From Pycnococcus provasolii (taxonomy: Eukaryota; Chlorophyta; Pseudoscourfieldiophyceae; Pseudoscourfieldiales; Pycnococcaceae), in NCBI GenBank assembly GCA_938743325.2, contig OW568887.1:310001-374000 (forward strand): a stretch of 64,000 nucleotides of DNA, in the 5' to 3' direction. Positions 9,079-19,478 of the stretch are shown in pieces. Positions within the stretch are counted from its first letter, which is position 1, and the number at the start of each line of letters is the position of its first letter. The position numbers and the translations under genes are program-made. A model generated the notes under the pieces. That model was not told the DNA's origin. It saw only the letters and a list, made by a program, of their open reading frames with translations, and searched no databases.

Positions 9079-12000
9079 TCATACAAGATCGTCTAACGCC
9101 GGGAGTTCGAAAGGTGGAGGGTCGTCCGCTTCATCGTACGCATCGAAGTTTGACGTATCTTTAGCATCACCAATGGTGGGCCTGAAAGGTGCGGGAAGAG
9201 CCTTCTTCTGCAGCCTTTCAAAGTTCACGGTATTGAAGAATTTGTGCTGCTTTATCGAATTCCAGCCGGTCTTTCCCATGCCGAGTCGACTTTCCACCTT
9301 CACCACGAGAATCTTTTTCACCAGATCCGTAAGATCTTTTGAGAATAGCTTTGGACACGAATATTTCAGTGCCAGGATATTCTCGTACATCTGCGATCCA
9401 TGCGATGGATTAGGAACTGAAAACGGGCTCTTGCCCGCAACGAGCTCGTAAAGCAGCACCCCAAATGCCCACACGTCCACGGCGCGATTGTGACCCTTAC
9501 GCGTGATAATTTCGGGTGCCAGGTAATCCGGAGTACCACAGAGCGTGTACGTTTTTCCCTTAACAAATTTGGCGAATCCAAAGTCGACTATGCGAATGTA
9601 ACCATACTCGTCGAGCATCAGGTTCTCCGGCTTCAAGTCTCGATACACGATACCATGCTGATGCAGATGCTCGAGACCCATTAGAACGCAACTGCCGTAA
9701 AACAGCGCATGCGACTCAGGAATGCGGCCATTCTCAGCCGCGGTGAGCACGGAGAAGAGTTCGCCTCCCTGGCACAATTCAAGTATCATGTAGAAAGAGT
9801 GCGAATCAATAAGCGTCTTCACGAGTCTGAGCAAGAACGGGCTGTCACAAACTTTCATCACGTTCACCTCGTTCTGAAGATGGCCAATCTCCGTCTTCGA
9901 TTTTGACAATGCCTGTTTGCCGATGCACTTCATCGCATACGTTTTCTTGATGCGCTTATACTCCACGAGTTTTACGCGCCCAAACTGCCCCGTTCCGAGC
10001 GTACACAAGACGTTCAGATCTTCGAATGTGATTGTATTCTCAGCTTTTTTCGCCTCAAGTTGGCGATAGTGCGCTTCCAAAATTTCGCGCAGGTCGCCAA
10101 GATGTTTCTCAAAGTCGTCGCGACTAAGCACGAAACAGATCGTCTCACCAGGCCAATCTGCGACGATGTTTACTGCACGTGGCTCATTCGTAAGCAGCGC
10201 GCGCTCGCCGAAGAAGAAGCCAGCACCTGTATTATCTGCAGGAATGACGCTTGGCGGATCGTTGGGCTTTTTAGGGTTGCTCTTAGTAATTTTGATTCTC
10301 CCCTCGATAACGATGTAAAAGGTGCTGCCAATATCACCCTCGCGGATGATGTAGTCGCCAAGCGCAAATTTCTCCTCAACCATACACTGGCTAAGCGTCT
10401 CAAATTCCTCGGGCTTGAGCTGATTCAAGAGCGGCACACTCTTCAACAGACGCAGCGTCTTGCCTCGCCGACCGGGCTCGGCGACAGCGAGATACTTCTC
10501 GCGCTTTATCACAAACACTTCGAGATTTGCGCTCGTCACCACGGCATTTGTCACTTCGTCCTTTACTCCCCGAAGAGGCGCGGCGAACACTGTGAAAGGA
10601 CCTTGCGACTGTCCGGTGGAGCCAACCGTAATGGTACCCTTTCGGATCACGTACACGAGGTCCTCCGGGGCCTTTGCGCTGACGCATAGCTTTTGCCCCT
10701 TATCAAATGTCTTAAATTCGAACGAGTCTACGATGCCCGCAACCTGCTCGCGTGTGACCTCGATGCTGTCGCTATTTCCGCGCAGCGAGTGGTAGATCAC
10801 AAAGTCGTTCATATTGTCCGAAAACATTGGTAGGTAGCGCATGAAGTTTTCAACCGACATTCTCAGCAGCGTGACACGCGTCTCAGCAATGACAGTTGAC
10901 GTGCGCTTTCCTCCTACGATAAGTGAACGTTCACCGAAGAATTCTTGCGATTCGAGCACGATGCTGTCACCCATTTCGAAGGTGCGTCTGCGTCTTGCCA
11001 CATCATCTGCCGGCAGCTTGACGCGAACCTTTCCGTCGACGATGAAGTAAAATCCATCCGGATCGTCACCCTCTCTCCACAGCGTTTCGCCCTGATCAAC
11101 GTACTCGGAGACGAAGTGGCTTGAAATCTCCGTGACGCCCAGGGTAGACACGCCGTCGAAAATTGGGTGGCCCATGATGAACTGCGCGACGCTGCTTCCA
11201 ATCGAGCGGTCAATCACGCACGTCTCAAACACGACGCGATCCAGTCGGTAGAGTACGCAATCGGTTTTCGCGACGACGGTTGCTGCGCGCGGTGCATCGT
11301 ACATCAGTGCAAGGTCGCCGAACGAGTCGCCGGATGTTGCGGTGCCCACGTCTCGACTTGCACCGCCTTTGTAGGCTATGAAGTATGTGACAGTTCCGGA
11401 TGCAATCACGTAGTAGAAGCGCGTGTCCGTGTCATCCTGGACGATGATGGTCTTTTTAGCGCTCACTGACACGCGCTCCATGGTGAGCGCCATCTTAGCC
11501 AGCTCCTTCTCGCTCAGGCCGTTGAAGAGAAAGTTTTGCTTTAATGCGTTGATGAGGATGTCCATAGTCTTTTCGTCCTTCGGTATGGCAGGAAAGTCGA
11601 TGCTGCCTGACTTTGTTCTTCTCACCTTGCTGTCCTTCTGTGCCGTCTCCTCCGTACCCTCGGAGGATATGCCAAGACGCCGCTGCTTTTTCGCCGCCTT
11701 CTTGCCAGCTGGCGATTCAGGTCCCACGTCGCCCTCTGCCCAGGTGGGAAGTCCTGCGATGCGCGCGGCTGTCTTTCGTTTGTACAGCATGTCCTGGTTG
11801 ACGCCCGCCGCGAGCAGTACGATTCCCGTGGCCCACTTGCACGCTTCGAGTGGCGTGCGCGCCTGAAAGCAGATCTCGCCCTTGCGTGGGCAGTTGACGG
11901 TGAAACAGCAGCTTATTTCGCGTTCCGTCAAGTTCGTTTGCGCGCGTTGCACGACGTCGCTCACTCCCAGGCGCGCTCCTCCAAACAGCGCCTTTTTGCT

Positions 12001-12165
12001 TGCCGAGTTTCCCCACGAAATTTCGGCTGCGTCCAATTTAAGCGTCTTGGCGTGCGGCGGTTTGTTGGGCTTGCGCGCCATGAACTTGAGCAGTTCCCCT
12101 CCGGCGAGGACGTGGTCGAGCGCCGCGAGCTGGAACTGCAGCTGTCCTTCGAGTTCGCCTTCCAT
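9079..12165 (-). CDS. cGMP-dependent-type protein kinase with four cyclic-nucleotide domains
   Basis: 1028 residues from the ATG at 12165; an upstream extension begins only at TTG. Residues 1-130 look like a PH-type domain. Cyclic-nucleotide-binding domains follow at about 200-320 (FGDLALMYDAPRAATV, canonical phosphate cassette), 333-450 (FGERSLIVGGKRTSTV), 480-565 (degenerate, no clear cassette) and 572-690 (FGERALLTNEPRAVNI). An AGC kinase domain occupies about 709-980: GTGQFGRV loop, YAMKCI lysine, YRDLKPENL, DFGFAK, TLCGTPDYLAPEI. All catalytic residues are present. Multi-CNB kinases of this type are known from alveolates and algae as PKG. Whether it binds cGMP or cAMP cannot be read from the sequence. 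Confidence 0.9.
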   Translation of the reverse strand: MEGELEGQLQFQLAALDHVLAGGELLKFMARKPNKPPHAKTLKLDAAEISWGNSASKKALFGGARLGVSDVVQRAQTNLTEREISCCFTVNCPRKGEICFQARTPLEACKWATGIVLLAAGVNQDMLYKRKTAARIAGLPTWAEGDVGPESPAGKKAAKKQRRLGISSEGTEETAQKDSKVRRTKSGSIDFPAIPKDEKTMDILINALKQNFLFNGLSEKELAKMALTMERVSVSAKKTIIVQDDTDTRFYYVIASGTVTYFIAYKGGASRDVGTATSGDSFGDLALMYDAPRAATVVAKTDCVLYRLDRVVFETCVIDRSIGSSVAQFIMGHPIFDGVSTLGVTEISSHFVSEYVDQGETLWREGDDPDGFYFIVDGKVRVKLPADDVARRRRTFEMGDSIVLESQEFFGERSLIVGGKRTSTVIAETRVTLLRMSVENFMRYLPMFSDNMNDFVIYHSLRGNSDSIEVTREQVAGIVDSFEFKTFDKGQKLCVSAKAPEDLVYVIRKGTITVGSTGQSQGPFTVFAAPLRGVKDEVTNAVVTSANLEVFVIKREKYLAVAEPGRRGKTLRLLKSVPLLNQLKPEEFETLSQCMVEEKFALGDYIIREGDIGSTFYIVIEGRIKITKSNPKKPNDPPSVIPADNTGAGFFFGERALLTNEPRAVNIVADWPGETICFVLSRDDFEKHLGDLREILEAHYRQLEAKKAENTITFEDLNVLCTLGTGQFGRVKLVEYKRIKKTYAMKCIGKQALSKSKTEIGHLQNEVNVMKVCDSPFLLRLVKTLIDSHSFYMILELCQGGELFSVLTAAENGRIPESHALFYGSCVLMGLEHLHQHGIVYRDLKPENLMLDEYGYIRIVDFGFAKFVKGKTYTLCGTPDYLAPEIITRKGHNRAVDVWAFGVLLYELVAGKSPFSVPNPSHGSQMYENILALKYSCPKLFSKDLTDLVKKILVVKVESRLGMGKTGWNSIKQHKFFNTVNFERLQKKALPAPFRPTIGDAKDTSNFDAYDEADDPPPFELPALDDLV

Positions 12166-12991
12166 ATTATGATTTGTTACTATGAAAGTGTGATAGACTC
12201 TCAATAATTATAATATTGAGGAACTCTCTTGAGACTCACACGCACGAGAGGAGCCAAGAGCAAGAACACCAAGAGCAAACCTAACCAACCACGAAGATCA
12301 CACACACGCCAAGTTAAAAAAAAAAGTGGTGATGGGAGAAGTGATGGGAGAGATTATGCGCCTTGACCGAACAAGAGAAGACTTGCAAGACTTGCGAGTT
12401 GGAAAGCACACAACACAGCAAACAGTTGTACAACCCACCCCCGGAGCGATGCGCGTGCTGCTCTACTCATAGTGGTAAATGCCTGATACAACCCGCCTGA
12501 TTGCGCGCCGCCGAATTCTTCTGTCTCCCCTTAGGGTTAGGGTTAGGGTTAGGGTTAGGGTTAGGGTTAGGGTTTAGGGCTCGGGTTCCGGCGATAACTG
12601 CAGTACCCTCCTACAGAAAGCTAACGGTCTTCTCTCCCCCCTCGTTATCAGGGGCCATCCTCATCAGGGCTGGTCGCTCTCACATAGTCTCCTCAACTCC
12701 GACTTCTTGTTCCTTCGCATTTGCCCCTCTGCCATCCCTCCCTTGGGAGGAGGAAGGCCACGGCTCCTCCCACCTTCCTAACCTTAGGGCGGTGTCCCCC
12801 TAGGTGGGGCCGGCCGGCTTGAGAAGAGGCCCCTTGGGGGAGGTTGGTACTTGGTCGCGTTTCCTAACTTTTTGAGTGAGAGGCGCGGCGTTGCCCACCA
12901 CCTGGAGGTGCAGCAAACAGGAGGGGACTAGGGGAGGAGGCTTAGTTTGAGTCGTTGAGACCACTTGGACTCAAAGGGCGCAAGGACCACC
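12166..12991. other. Divergent intergenic region, kinase/WW-IQ
   Basis: About 830 bases between divergent start codons. They hold a (TTAGGG)n array, a poly-A tract near 12317 and an AT-richer half next to the kinase. Several CCTTAGGG and CCCCTAGG motifs lie toward the WW/IQ gene. No convincing gene was seen. Confidence 0.5.
12531..12579 (+). repeat. Interstitial (TTAGGG)n array, about eight units
   Basis: Perfect TTAGGG units run from 12531, ending with a TTTAGGG variant. The array lies between the divergent starts of the kinase and the WW/IQ protein. Confidence 0.95.
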
Positions 12992-14302
12992 ATGGCCTCG
13001 ACGTCCGCCGCTGGTGGCGCTCCGCCGGGCCCGTCCCTCAACACGATGAGCTCGGCGGACATCATCGACGTGGGAAACCGCCTCGACGTCGACCCGCTCG
13101 TAGATACGGACCTCACGTGGATTATCCAGGAGTACCTCGAGGCACCTCTGCCGGAGGGGTGGACAGTCGTTAAGACGCCAGACGGCGCCTTTCACTACAT
13201 CAACACAGGGCTCAAACTCGAGGTGGGTGAAAACCCCATCGAGCCGCGGTTTCGAAAACTCGTCGAGCTCATGAAGAGAAGCAAGGCGATGAGACTGCCC
13301 ATGGACGAAACCACGCTGCTCGAGCTCCTGGACCCCGTCGAGCGAGTCGCTGACGTCAAGGAGATGGCTGAGTACATGGGAATCGATATCACTGTCGAGG
13401 CGCACCTGCTCTGGCTTGCCAAACTGGCCGTGCTCGAGGCTCTGCCCGAAGGCTGGGAGGAAGTGGAGACGGAGGATGGGCGGATATTGTACATAAATAC
13501 AGACACGGAGACGAGCACCGAGGAGCACCCAAACGACGCGCACTTCAAAGACCTGCTAGAGCGAGAGCGAAATAAGCGCCCTCCGCACCCAACACTCACA
13601 GAGGAAGCTTACGAGTGGCCGACGGTGCACTACCGCAACGACCGCGACGCTGGCGGCAACATGCTGCGCACGGAGATGGCCGCCGCCACGGGAACTTGGC
13701 TCGACTTCTACGACGTCTACGGACGGCGGTTCTGGTACGACCTCGGCACCGAGCGTGTCACCATGGACATACGTGAGGTGAAGTACATTCCGAGCATCGT
13801 GTTCATTCAGCGTATCTGGCGCGGCTACCTGGTGCGACGTGAACTGTGGCAGCTTCACATCGTCGCGAAGAAGATTTGCAGCTGGTGGCGAACATACAAG
13901 TTCCGAAAGGTGCTGTCTGACCTGCAGGGCTTGCGCGATCGCTCGATCCGGTACCTCCAGCGCCGCTACCGCGATCGCATGGCGCGGATACGCCACTCGA
14001 AGGACATCTTCCGCAAACTTGGCCAGCGCGGCAGCCGTCCTGGCCGCCGCACGGATTACAAGGTTGAGGGCTTGCTCGCGTCGGGATACTCGTTCAGGCC
14101 AGTTCGTCAGGCGGTGATTCGTATCCAGCGCGCCTTCCGCATCTACCGCATGGTTGTTCACGGCGGCGAGGGCGGCGCGACGGGTTCCAACGCGGTGCTG
14201 ATGGGCATGTTCCAGGGCGGCAAGGCGAAGACGACGACATACGACGTGAATTATAACCCCGAGGATGACCTTCAAGCCGCGCTATCGAGAAACGCGGGAT
14301 GA
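12992..14302 (+). CDS. WW-domain and IQ-motif protein
   Basis: 436 residues. The ATG at 12992 sits in a strong CCACCATGG context, and the frame upstream starts only with TTG. WW domains are at about 52-85 (LPEGWTVVKTPDGAFHYIN) and 150-183 (LPEGWEEVETEDGRILYIN), with a weaker third near 232-262 (TGTWLDFYDVYGRRFWYD). The second ends in EHPNDAHF, a spacing also found in the CEP164-type WW domain. Four IQ-like calmodulin-binding helices follow between about 268 and 390, including VFIQRIWRGYLVRREL and VIRIQRAFRIYRM. The arrangement suggests a centriolar, ciliary or cytoskeletal scaffold. No specific orthologue is claimed. Confidence 0.75.
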   Translation: MASTSAAGGAPPGPSLNTMSSADIIDVGNRLDVDPLVDTDLTWIIQEYLEAPLPEGWTVVKTPDGAFHYINTGLKLEVGENPIEPRFRKLVELMKRSKAMRLPMDETTLLELLDPVERVADVKEMAEYMGIDITVEAHLLWLAKLAVLEALPEGWEEVETEDGRILYINTDTETSTEEHPNDAHFKDLLERERNKRPPHPTLTEEAYEWPTVHYRNDRDAGGNMLRTEMAAATGTWLDFYDVYGRRFWYDLGTERVTMDIREVKYIPSIVFIQRIWRGYLVRRELWQLHIVAKKICSWWRTYKFRKVLSDLQGLRDRSIRYLQRRYRDRMARIRHSKDIFRKLGQRGSRPGRRTDYKVEGLLASGYSFRPVRQAVIRIQRAFRIYRMVVHGGEGGATGSNAVLMGMFQGGKAKTTTYDVNYNPEDDLQAALSRNAG

Positions 14303-14368
14303 AAGTTATAATACTCGACCTTGTGAAAAAAATAAAAATAAAATTTCTATAAGAATTCTGTGCTCGGG

Positions 14369-15112
14369 TTACAACTTCCCCATGTCGCGCTTGATCTGCG
14401 CGAGCATGTCGTCAACATCATTTTTTCGTGCGTTAGCTTGGCGCGCTGCCTCCTCCTTCGCCTTTGCGGCGTCTCTGCGTGCCGCCTCGGCAGCTCGTCG
14501 ATATTCTTCCGCGGCCGATTTTGCGTCACCAGCTCTCCGCTTTGCCTCGTCGGCTGACACGCGCTCCGCCTCGACGGCTGACTGCTCGAGGAAGTCCACG
14601 AGTTCCTCTCCAATGTCTGCGAGTTCCTCCATGAGGCTTTTGGGCGCGGACCCTCCTCGTCGATCTTTTCCTTTTTTGCGCATCGTCTCCCAGTCGCTCG
14701 TGACGTCGCGAAAGAATTCGTCGAAGCTGTAGTCGTCTTCTTGCTGCCTTTTTGCACCTGGGTTGGACCATCTTTCATAAGCCGACGACGACGCGCCGTA
14801 CGAGGATGAGGACGTGTAGGAGGCGCGCGGGCTCCCTCCCTCGTCCGACGTTGCACGCGAGAGAAGCGTGTACGCGTCCTTGAGTTCCGTGAATCTCTGC
14901 GCGGCGCCGGGTGTTCTGTCGACGTCCGGGTGCATTTTGCGTGCCTTGCTTCGGTACGCGGCTTTGATTTCCTTGAGGGATGCGGAGCGGGAGATGCCGA
15001 GTATGAGGTACGGGTCCGAAGACGCGCGAACGATGACGCACCTACGGCGAGATACACGGGGACGAGGACCGCGAATTCCACGACGAGCTGAGCCCACCGT
15101 TGCAGTCGCCAT
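14369..15112 (-). CDS. Plastid-targeted J-domain protein
   Basis: 247 residues from the ATG at 15112. The first 30 residues are Arg/Ala/Ser/Val-rich and free of acidic residues, ending near CVIVRA, as in a chloroplast transit peptide. The J domain spans about 31-85 (DPYLILGISRSASLKEIKAA) with the HPD triad at 61-63, so it should stimulate an Hsp70 ATPase. After a Ser/Tyr-rich linker comes an acidic region (YSFDEFFRDVTSDWE) and a long charged Ala/Glu/Arg helix to the C-terminus. It lacks the Gly/Phe, zinc-finger and C-terminal domains of DnaJ itself, so it is a type III J-protein. Confidence 0.82.
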   Translation of the reverse strand: MATATVGSARRGIRGPRPRVSRRRCVIVRASSDPYLILGISRSASLKEIKAAYRSKARKMHPDVDRTPGAAQRFTELKDAYTLLSRATSDEGGSPRASYTSSSSYGASSSAYERWSNPGAKRQQEDDYSFDEFFRDVTSDWETMRKKGKDRRGGSAPKSLMEELADIGEELVDFLEQSAVEAERVSADEAKRRAGDAKSAAEEYRRAAEAARRDAAKAKEEAARQANARKNDVDDMLAQIKRDMGKL

Positions 15113-16358
15113 CGTTGGCGATCGAGTCGATATGATATCCGAAATGGAGAAATCCAGACGGATGGCACGACAGCAGGGGGGGGAGTTTGGGGATCCCGGT
15201 CCGGCGCGCCTGCATTCCATAACCAGGAAAGTTCAGCGGAGAAACAACTCCTCGTTACACCTCGTTACCTCGTTATACCTCGTTACAACACCTCGAAACA
15301 ACCGTCCCCCGCGAGCACATGAATCAAGAAGAAGATGGCGTCGTGGCGAGGGTCGTGGACAACGCGGCTCGTCACGCGCGCACCTTGATAATTGGCGAGA
15401 TTCGGTGATGACATCAGGTGGCAAGACGGAGACGTCTGCCGTTATGCTGGTTTGACCACACAAAAAAAAGACGGCGTTGTTTCGGTTGAACCGCGAGGCG
15501 CCTTGGAAGAAATTCCCGGCAAGATTGATTGGTGAAGCACGCGAAGCGCGCACGTGATGATCGCAAGCGCAAACGCGAAGCTGCGCGAGGGCGGACGCGC
15601 CGCTCGGCGCTCGGAAGACTCGGCCGGTGCCGCTGATGATGAGCACGCTCGCATGTGCGCGAGTTACGTCGCCAAGTTGGAGGAGGTGCGTTATCATTTT
15701 GGCAGACGATTTTGCCACCTTAGACACAAACGGAGCCACAGTCCGAAACTCAGCATTTTTGTCCGACCAAATAAGTCGGGCCCGACCATTCTGGTCGGGA
15801 GATTAGGGGTTTCAATTAGGGGTTTGTCGATCTCAGCCTGTACGCGTCCGTTTTGGACGAGGCCGTTGCAGTATTTCTTTGGACACCAACACACCCCACC
15901 GACGAAGCTGATAGACTAGGGGGTGGACGGGTTGAGGGAAACTCTTGCAAGGCCGACCCAGCCTCTTATTACGAACAGTCACATGTGTTGTGCCGCTTCC
16001 GTCGCGAAAAGGCACTCGTGCTCCTCAGAGGATCCAACGTGCGGGACGTCACCTTGCTCCCTTGCACCCTCCCTTGCTCCCTCTGATGCCAATCCGCGTT
16101 GCGTCTTCTCTTTCTTCTTACCACTATGAACAGCTCTTCAGCGTTCTTCAGCGTTCTTGTTCACGCACACAAGCTCTTCAGTAGCTTTCGTGTCGGTTTG
16201 CCACCTCGGCAGCTCTCAACTCAAGAGGCACTCCTCCAGTCTTCATCCTCTCGGAGGCCTCTCTCCCAGCATTCTCACTCTCATTCTCATTCTCACATCA
16301 ACATTCAACGTACTCAACCCGGCGTAAGGGAGCCAAAACTCAGACTTCACAAGCAGAC
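15113..16358. other. Intergenic region, no convincing gene
   Basis: About 1.25 kb between divergent starts. It contains a short hairpin at 15781-15799, two TTAGGGGTTT units near 15803-15826, and a 43-codon ATG frame from 15557 that runs to a GT near 15686. That frame could be a first exon but I could not find a partner. The part near 16359 is pyrimidine-rich with CATTCTCA repeats, as in a leader. Confidence 0.4.
15781..15799. other. Perfect short hairpin
   Basis: CCCGACCA and its reverse complement TGGTCGGG are separated by TTC. A second CCGACCA lies just upstream at about 15763. It could be a terminator-like or protein-binding site. Function unknown. Confidence 0.5.
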
Positions 16359-17309
16359 ATGGCGCAGGTGATGTTGACATTCGCGGGGACGTTGGCGACG
16401 CTCAAGTCGCGCGCCTTGCCAGCCGCGGCAGTCACCGTGCCATTTATCATCGCGTATGCGTCGGCGGACCTGCGCATGCACGACGGAATACACAACACGG
16501 GATATGCCCTAACCGCGCTCACGCTCTTCGCGGCAGTCGTGATCGGGTACTGGGCCAGCGTCATCAAGGACTACGAGGCGTACTTCAAGGCGCGCGTCTG
16601 GATGCAGGGGAGCGAGAATAGCCAGCGTCGGCGCCAGAGCTCTCTGTGGCGCACGGAGCTGAAGGAGTCGAAGTGCGCCTTCACGGGAAGCAATCCCGAC
16701 TTCCTCTGCCTGCCGTGCAAGCAGTTCGTTTCCAGCAAGTACTACCACCGTGAAGAGAAGCCAGAGGGAAGTAGCCTCTTCCAGCTCATCTCCATGGGTT
16801 TTGGGCGCACGTACCTGCTGCTCGACCGCGCGTCCGTGCTCGTCACCGAGATGAACATGCCAGTGCTCGCCCGAGTCGAGCTCGACGAGAGCCTCGACTT
16901 TGAGGGCAACTTTCTCACTGGTAAGATTGGGCACTGCTGCGCAGCCTGCTACAATCAGTACCGGCTCTGGCACTTGCTCCCTCGCTTGGCGACCAGCGCC
17001 TTCTTCAGCAGCTTCGTATTCCTGCTAGGATCGATGGCCATCAAAATTGACGTGCTGGAAGACGCCAAGAGTGTGTGGGGCATCGTGAAGCCACTTTGCC
17101 TCGTGATCTCGCTCTTCCTCGCTGGTGCAATGCTGAGCCTGGTGCTCGAGAGCGTGTACGCAAGCCGCGTTTTTCTCCAAGTGGCAAATGCGGCGACAAA
17201 CTCCAACAAGACGGAGACGAAGGAGGATGAGAGCATCACGGACAATGTCACGTTAGCGACGAAGGTGGACAGGGCGTTGAAGGTGTATTTTGGAAACATT
17301 TGGTGGTGA
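16359..17309 (+). CDS. Four-helix membrane protein with cysteine clusters
   Basis: 316 residues, not recognised. Hydrophobic segments lie at about 17-35, 47-67, 213-233 and 247-268. Between the second and third is a loop with a cysteine cluster (CAFTGSNPDFLCLPC near 107-121) and another at HCCAACYN near 192-200. Six to seven cysteines plus a histidine could bind zinc or form disulfides. The C-terminal tail is charged and ends in NIWW. The ATG at 16359 is well placed after a pyrimidine-rich leader. Gene order gives no hint of function. Confidence 0.7.
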   Translation: MAQVMLTFAGTLATLKSRALPAAAVTVPFIIAYASADLRMHDGIHNTGYALTALTLFAAVVIGYWASVIKDYEAYFKARVWMQGSENSQRRRQSSLWRTELKESKCAFTGSNPDFLCLPCKQFVSSKYYHREEKPEGSSLFQLISMGFGRTYLLLDRASVLVTEMNMPVLARVELDESLDFEGNFLTGKIGHCCAACYNQYRLWHLLPRLATSAFFSSFVFLLGSMAIKIDVLEDAKSVWGIVKPLCLVISLFLAGAMLSLVLESVYASRVFLQVANAATNSNKTETKEDESITDNVTLATKVDRALKVYFGNIWW

Positions 17310-17423
17310 GGAGATGGGGTAAAGTGGGAAGATGATTTGAAATCTCAAACAACAGCAGAGGACAGGTGGTCGTTGCGACAAAACCTTCGTGTTTAATTTC
17401 AACAAATAATTCGACTAGAAGTT

Positions 17424-18879
17424 TTACAGGTGCACCGGACCCAATCCGCCACCACCACCACCACCACCACCACGCAGCTCCTTCTCCTCAAATGACGCAT
17501 AAGCCTCCTTGAGTTTGTCGAAGACGAAATCTGCGATGTAGAGCATCTCGGAATTTCCACCACGCTGCTTCACCTTGTCGGGGTGGATCTTCAGCATGGC
17601 CATCCGGTAGCCCTTCTTCACCTGGGCAGGATCAACAAGGTCCATCATATTGATGTCCTTCCAGTTGTTTCCTTCCCACAGCATCGGGCCAACGGATCCA
17701 AGCAGTGCACGAATATTCATGTGATTTCGTTTTCCCCAATCTTCAAGCTTGCCACCGTACTTCTGCTTCGCCTCCTGGCGTTCCTCACGCTCGAATGCCT
17801 CAGCCTGGTCCCTCTCCATTTTCTCGGCGAGTTTCTCCCGCATTTGTGAATTCCAACGAGCTAGGCGCTTCTCTCGCGCGATGCGACGCTCCTCCGGCTC
17901 ACCTTCTTCACCACGCTCGTTCAGCATTACCCTCGATGAAGAGGTTGCTGCGGCGGCGGATGGATCGTTGTTGAGGCCACCTCCAAAGTCCATCATGGGT
18001 CCGCCTGCCGAGGGTTGTTGTTGAGAGGATGCCACGGTCGGTCCGCCGAACAGATCGTCGAAGCCTGATGCTGATGTGCCTGACGTCGTGGGTTCACTGA
18101 TCCCTGCCATCATGCGCTCCAGCTCCGTGGCAGCGTCCACACGCTTGGCAGCCGATGCGGGAGCAGACAGTGCAGCTGCGGCGAAGAGGGTGTCGAGTGA
18201 GTCTGGGCTTGCTGCTTGCACTTCAGGTGCGGCAACAACGACGTTATTGTCAGGTGCTTCAGCATGGCCGAAGCTTCCGAGAAGGTCCGCCTCTGGTGGC
18301 GGGCTCTCCGCTTTCTGCTCCCGCTCCACCAACGCCGGTGCAGCGCCATCCTGCCATTCCGGCTCCGCGTTGTCATCATCACTGTCGGAGAAGGCTAGAT
18401 CATCGAACTCCGAGTTGCTCTTTGCCTGAGCCTTGTCGCTTATGTCGTTTTCGCCTTGATTGCCATCGTTCTTTTGTTTTCTTTCACGCGGCTTTGGGTA
18501 AACGCGAGACGACATCTTCTTTGCCTGTGACTGCATCTTCTGTGCCTGTGACTTCAACCGTGAGAAGATGCCTTCTTTCTTCGCAACCGGCGCCTCTGCG
18601 GCAAATGTGGTGTCGAGCGTATCAGGGTTTGCTGCCGGCTCTTCATGCTCGATGACTGTCGCTTCGACCCACTCTTCGTCCTCGTCGAGTCCGCTGGTGA
18701 CTTCAACTTCAGGCTCTTCTTGAGGAACAGAAACGTCGGGTTGAGGATTTGTGGGCACCCCGCTCGCAAAGGCGAGCAGAGCGTCCGCTTGGTCGTCAAG
18801 GGCGAGGCTATCCGAGGAAGCGTTCTTGGAAGCTGGTTTTTCGGCGAGCGAGAACGGATCATCGTCTGCGGGAAAGGTG

Positions 18880-18911
<32 letters not shown>

Positions 18912-19478
18912 GGCCATGCCGAAGAACGGGTCGTCGCCGACAGAGACGGGTGGTGATGATGAGCTGGTGTTTGCGTTGGTGGCCATGCCGAAGAACGGGT
19001 CGTCGCCGACAGAGACGGGTTGTGATGTTGAGCTTGTGTTTGCGTTGGTGGCCATGCCGAAGAACGGGTCGTCGCCGACAGAGACGGGTCGTGATGTTGA
19101 GCTTGTGTTTGCGTTGGTGGCCATGCCGAAGAACGGGTCGTCGCCGACAGAGACGGGTGGTGACGACGATACTCCCATGGCTTGCAACCCAAGGGGTGCG
19201 TGCTGTCTCGAAGACAGGCTGTGCGTGGATTCGCCTGACATGGGAACTCCCACAGGAGGCTTCGAAGAAGCAGACTGCATCCCCAGGGGGTGCGCCTGCG
19301 GGGCGCGCCATCCCGCACCTCCCACCATAGGCACACCTTTTTTGGAGGTAGCACCAAAACTTTTCTTGCCACCACCACCACCACCACCACCCCCACCACC
19401 ACCACCGAGACCGTCGAGCGCGCTGTTCAAGACGCCGTCCAGCAGGGTGTCGAGCTTCTGCGTTCGTGACGCGGACAT
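17424..19478 (-). CDS. Auxilin-like J-domain protein
   Basis: 684 residues. The C-terminal J domain (about 595-670) has the auxilin form: NMMDLVDPAQVKKGYRMAML followed by IHPDK at about 629-633, then a helix ending KEAYASFEE. Auxilins recruit Hsp70 to clathrin-coated vesicles for uncoating. The N-terminal half is disordered, with polyglycine near 25-37 and a tandem array of four 23-residue repeats, each carrying DDPFFGMA, plus a fifth DDDPFSLAE. DPF is a known AP-2 appendage-binding motif, which fits a clathrin-adaptor role. A basic/acidic coiled helix (RRIAREKRLARW to AKQKYG) precedes the J domain. Polyglycine also follows it at the C-terminus. Confidence 0.85.
18911..19165. repeat. 69-bp minisatellite, four copies, coding DPF motifs
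   Basis: Units begin at 18911, 18980, 19049 and 19118 with a 69-bp period. They are highly similar, with a few substitutions that alter the Ser/Thr-rich spacer. Each unit encodes one VGDDPFFGMA motif of the auxilin-like protein. Confidence 0.92.

Noticed and set aside
15557-15919. Small gene starting at 15557
   Set aside because: Only the first 43 codons look gene-like. No partner exon or family was found, and the rest runs into a hairpin and telomere-like DNA.
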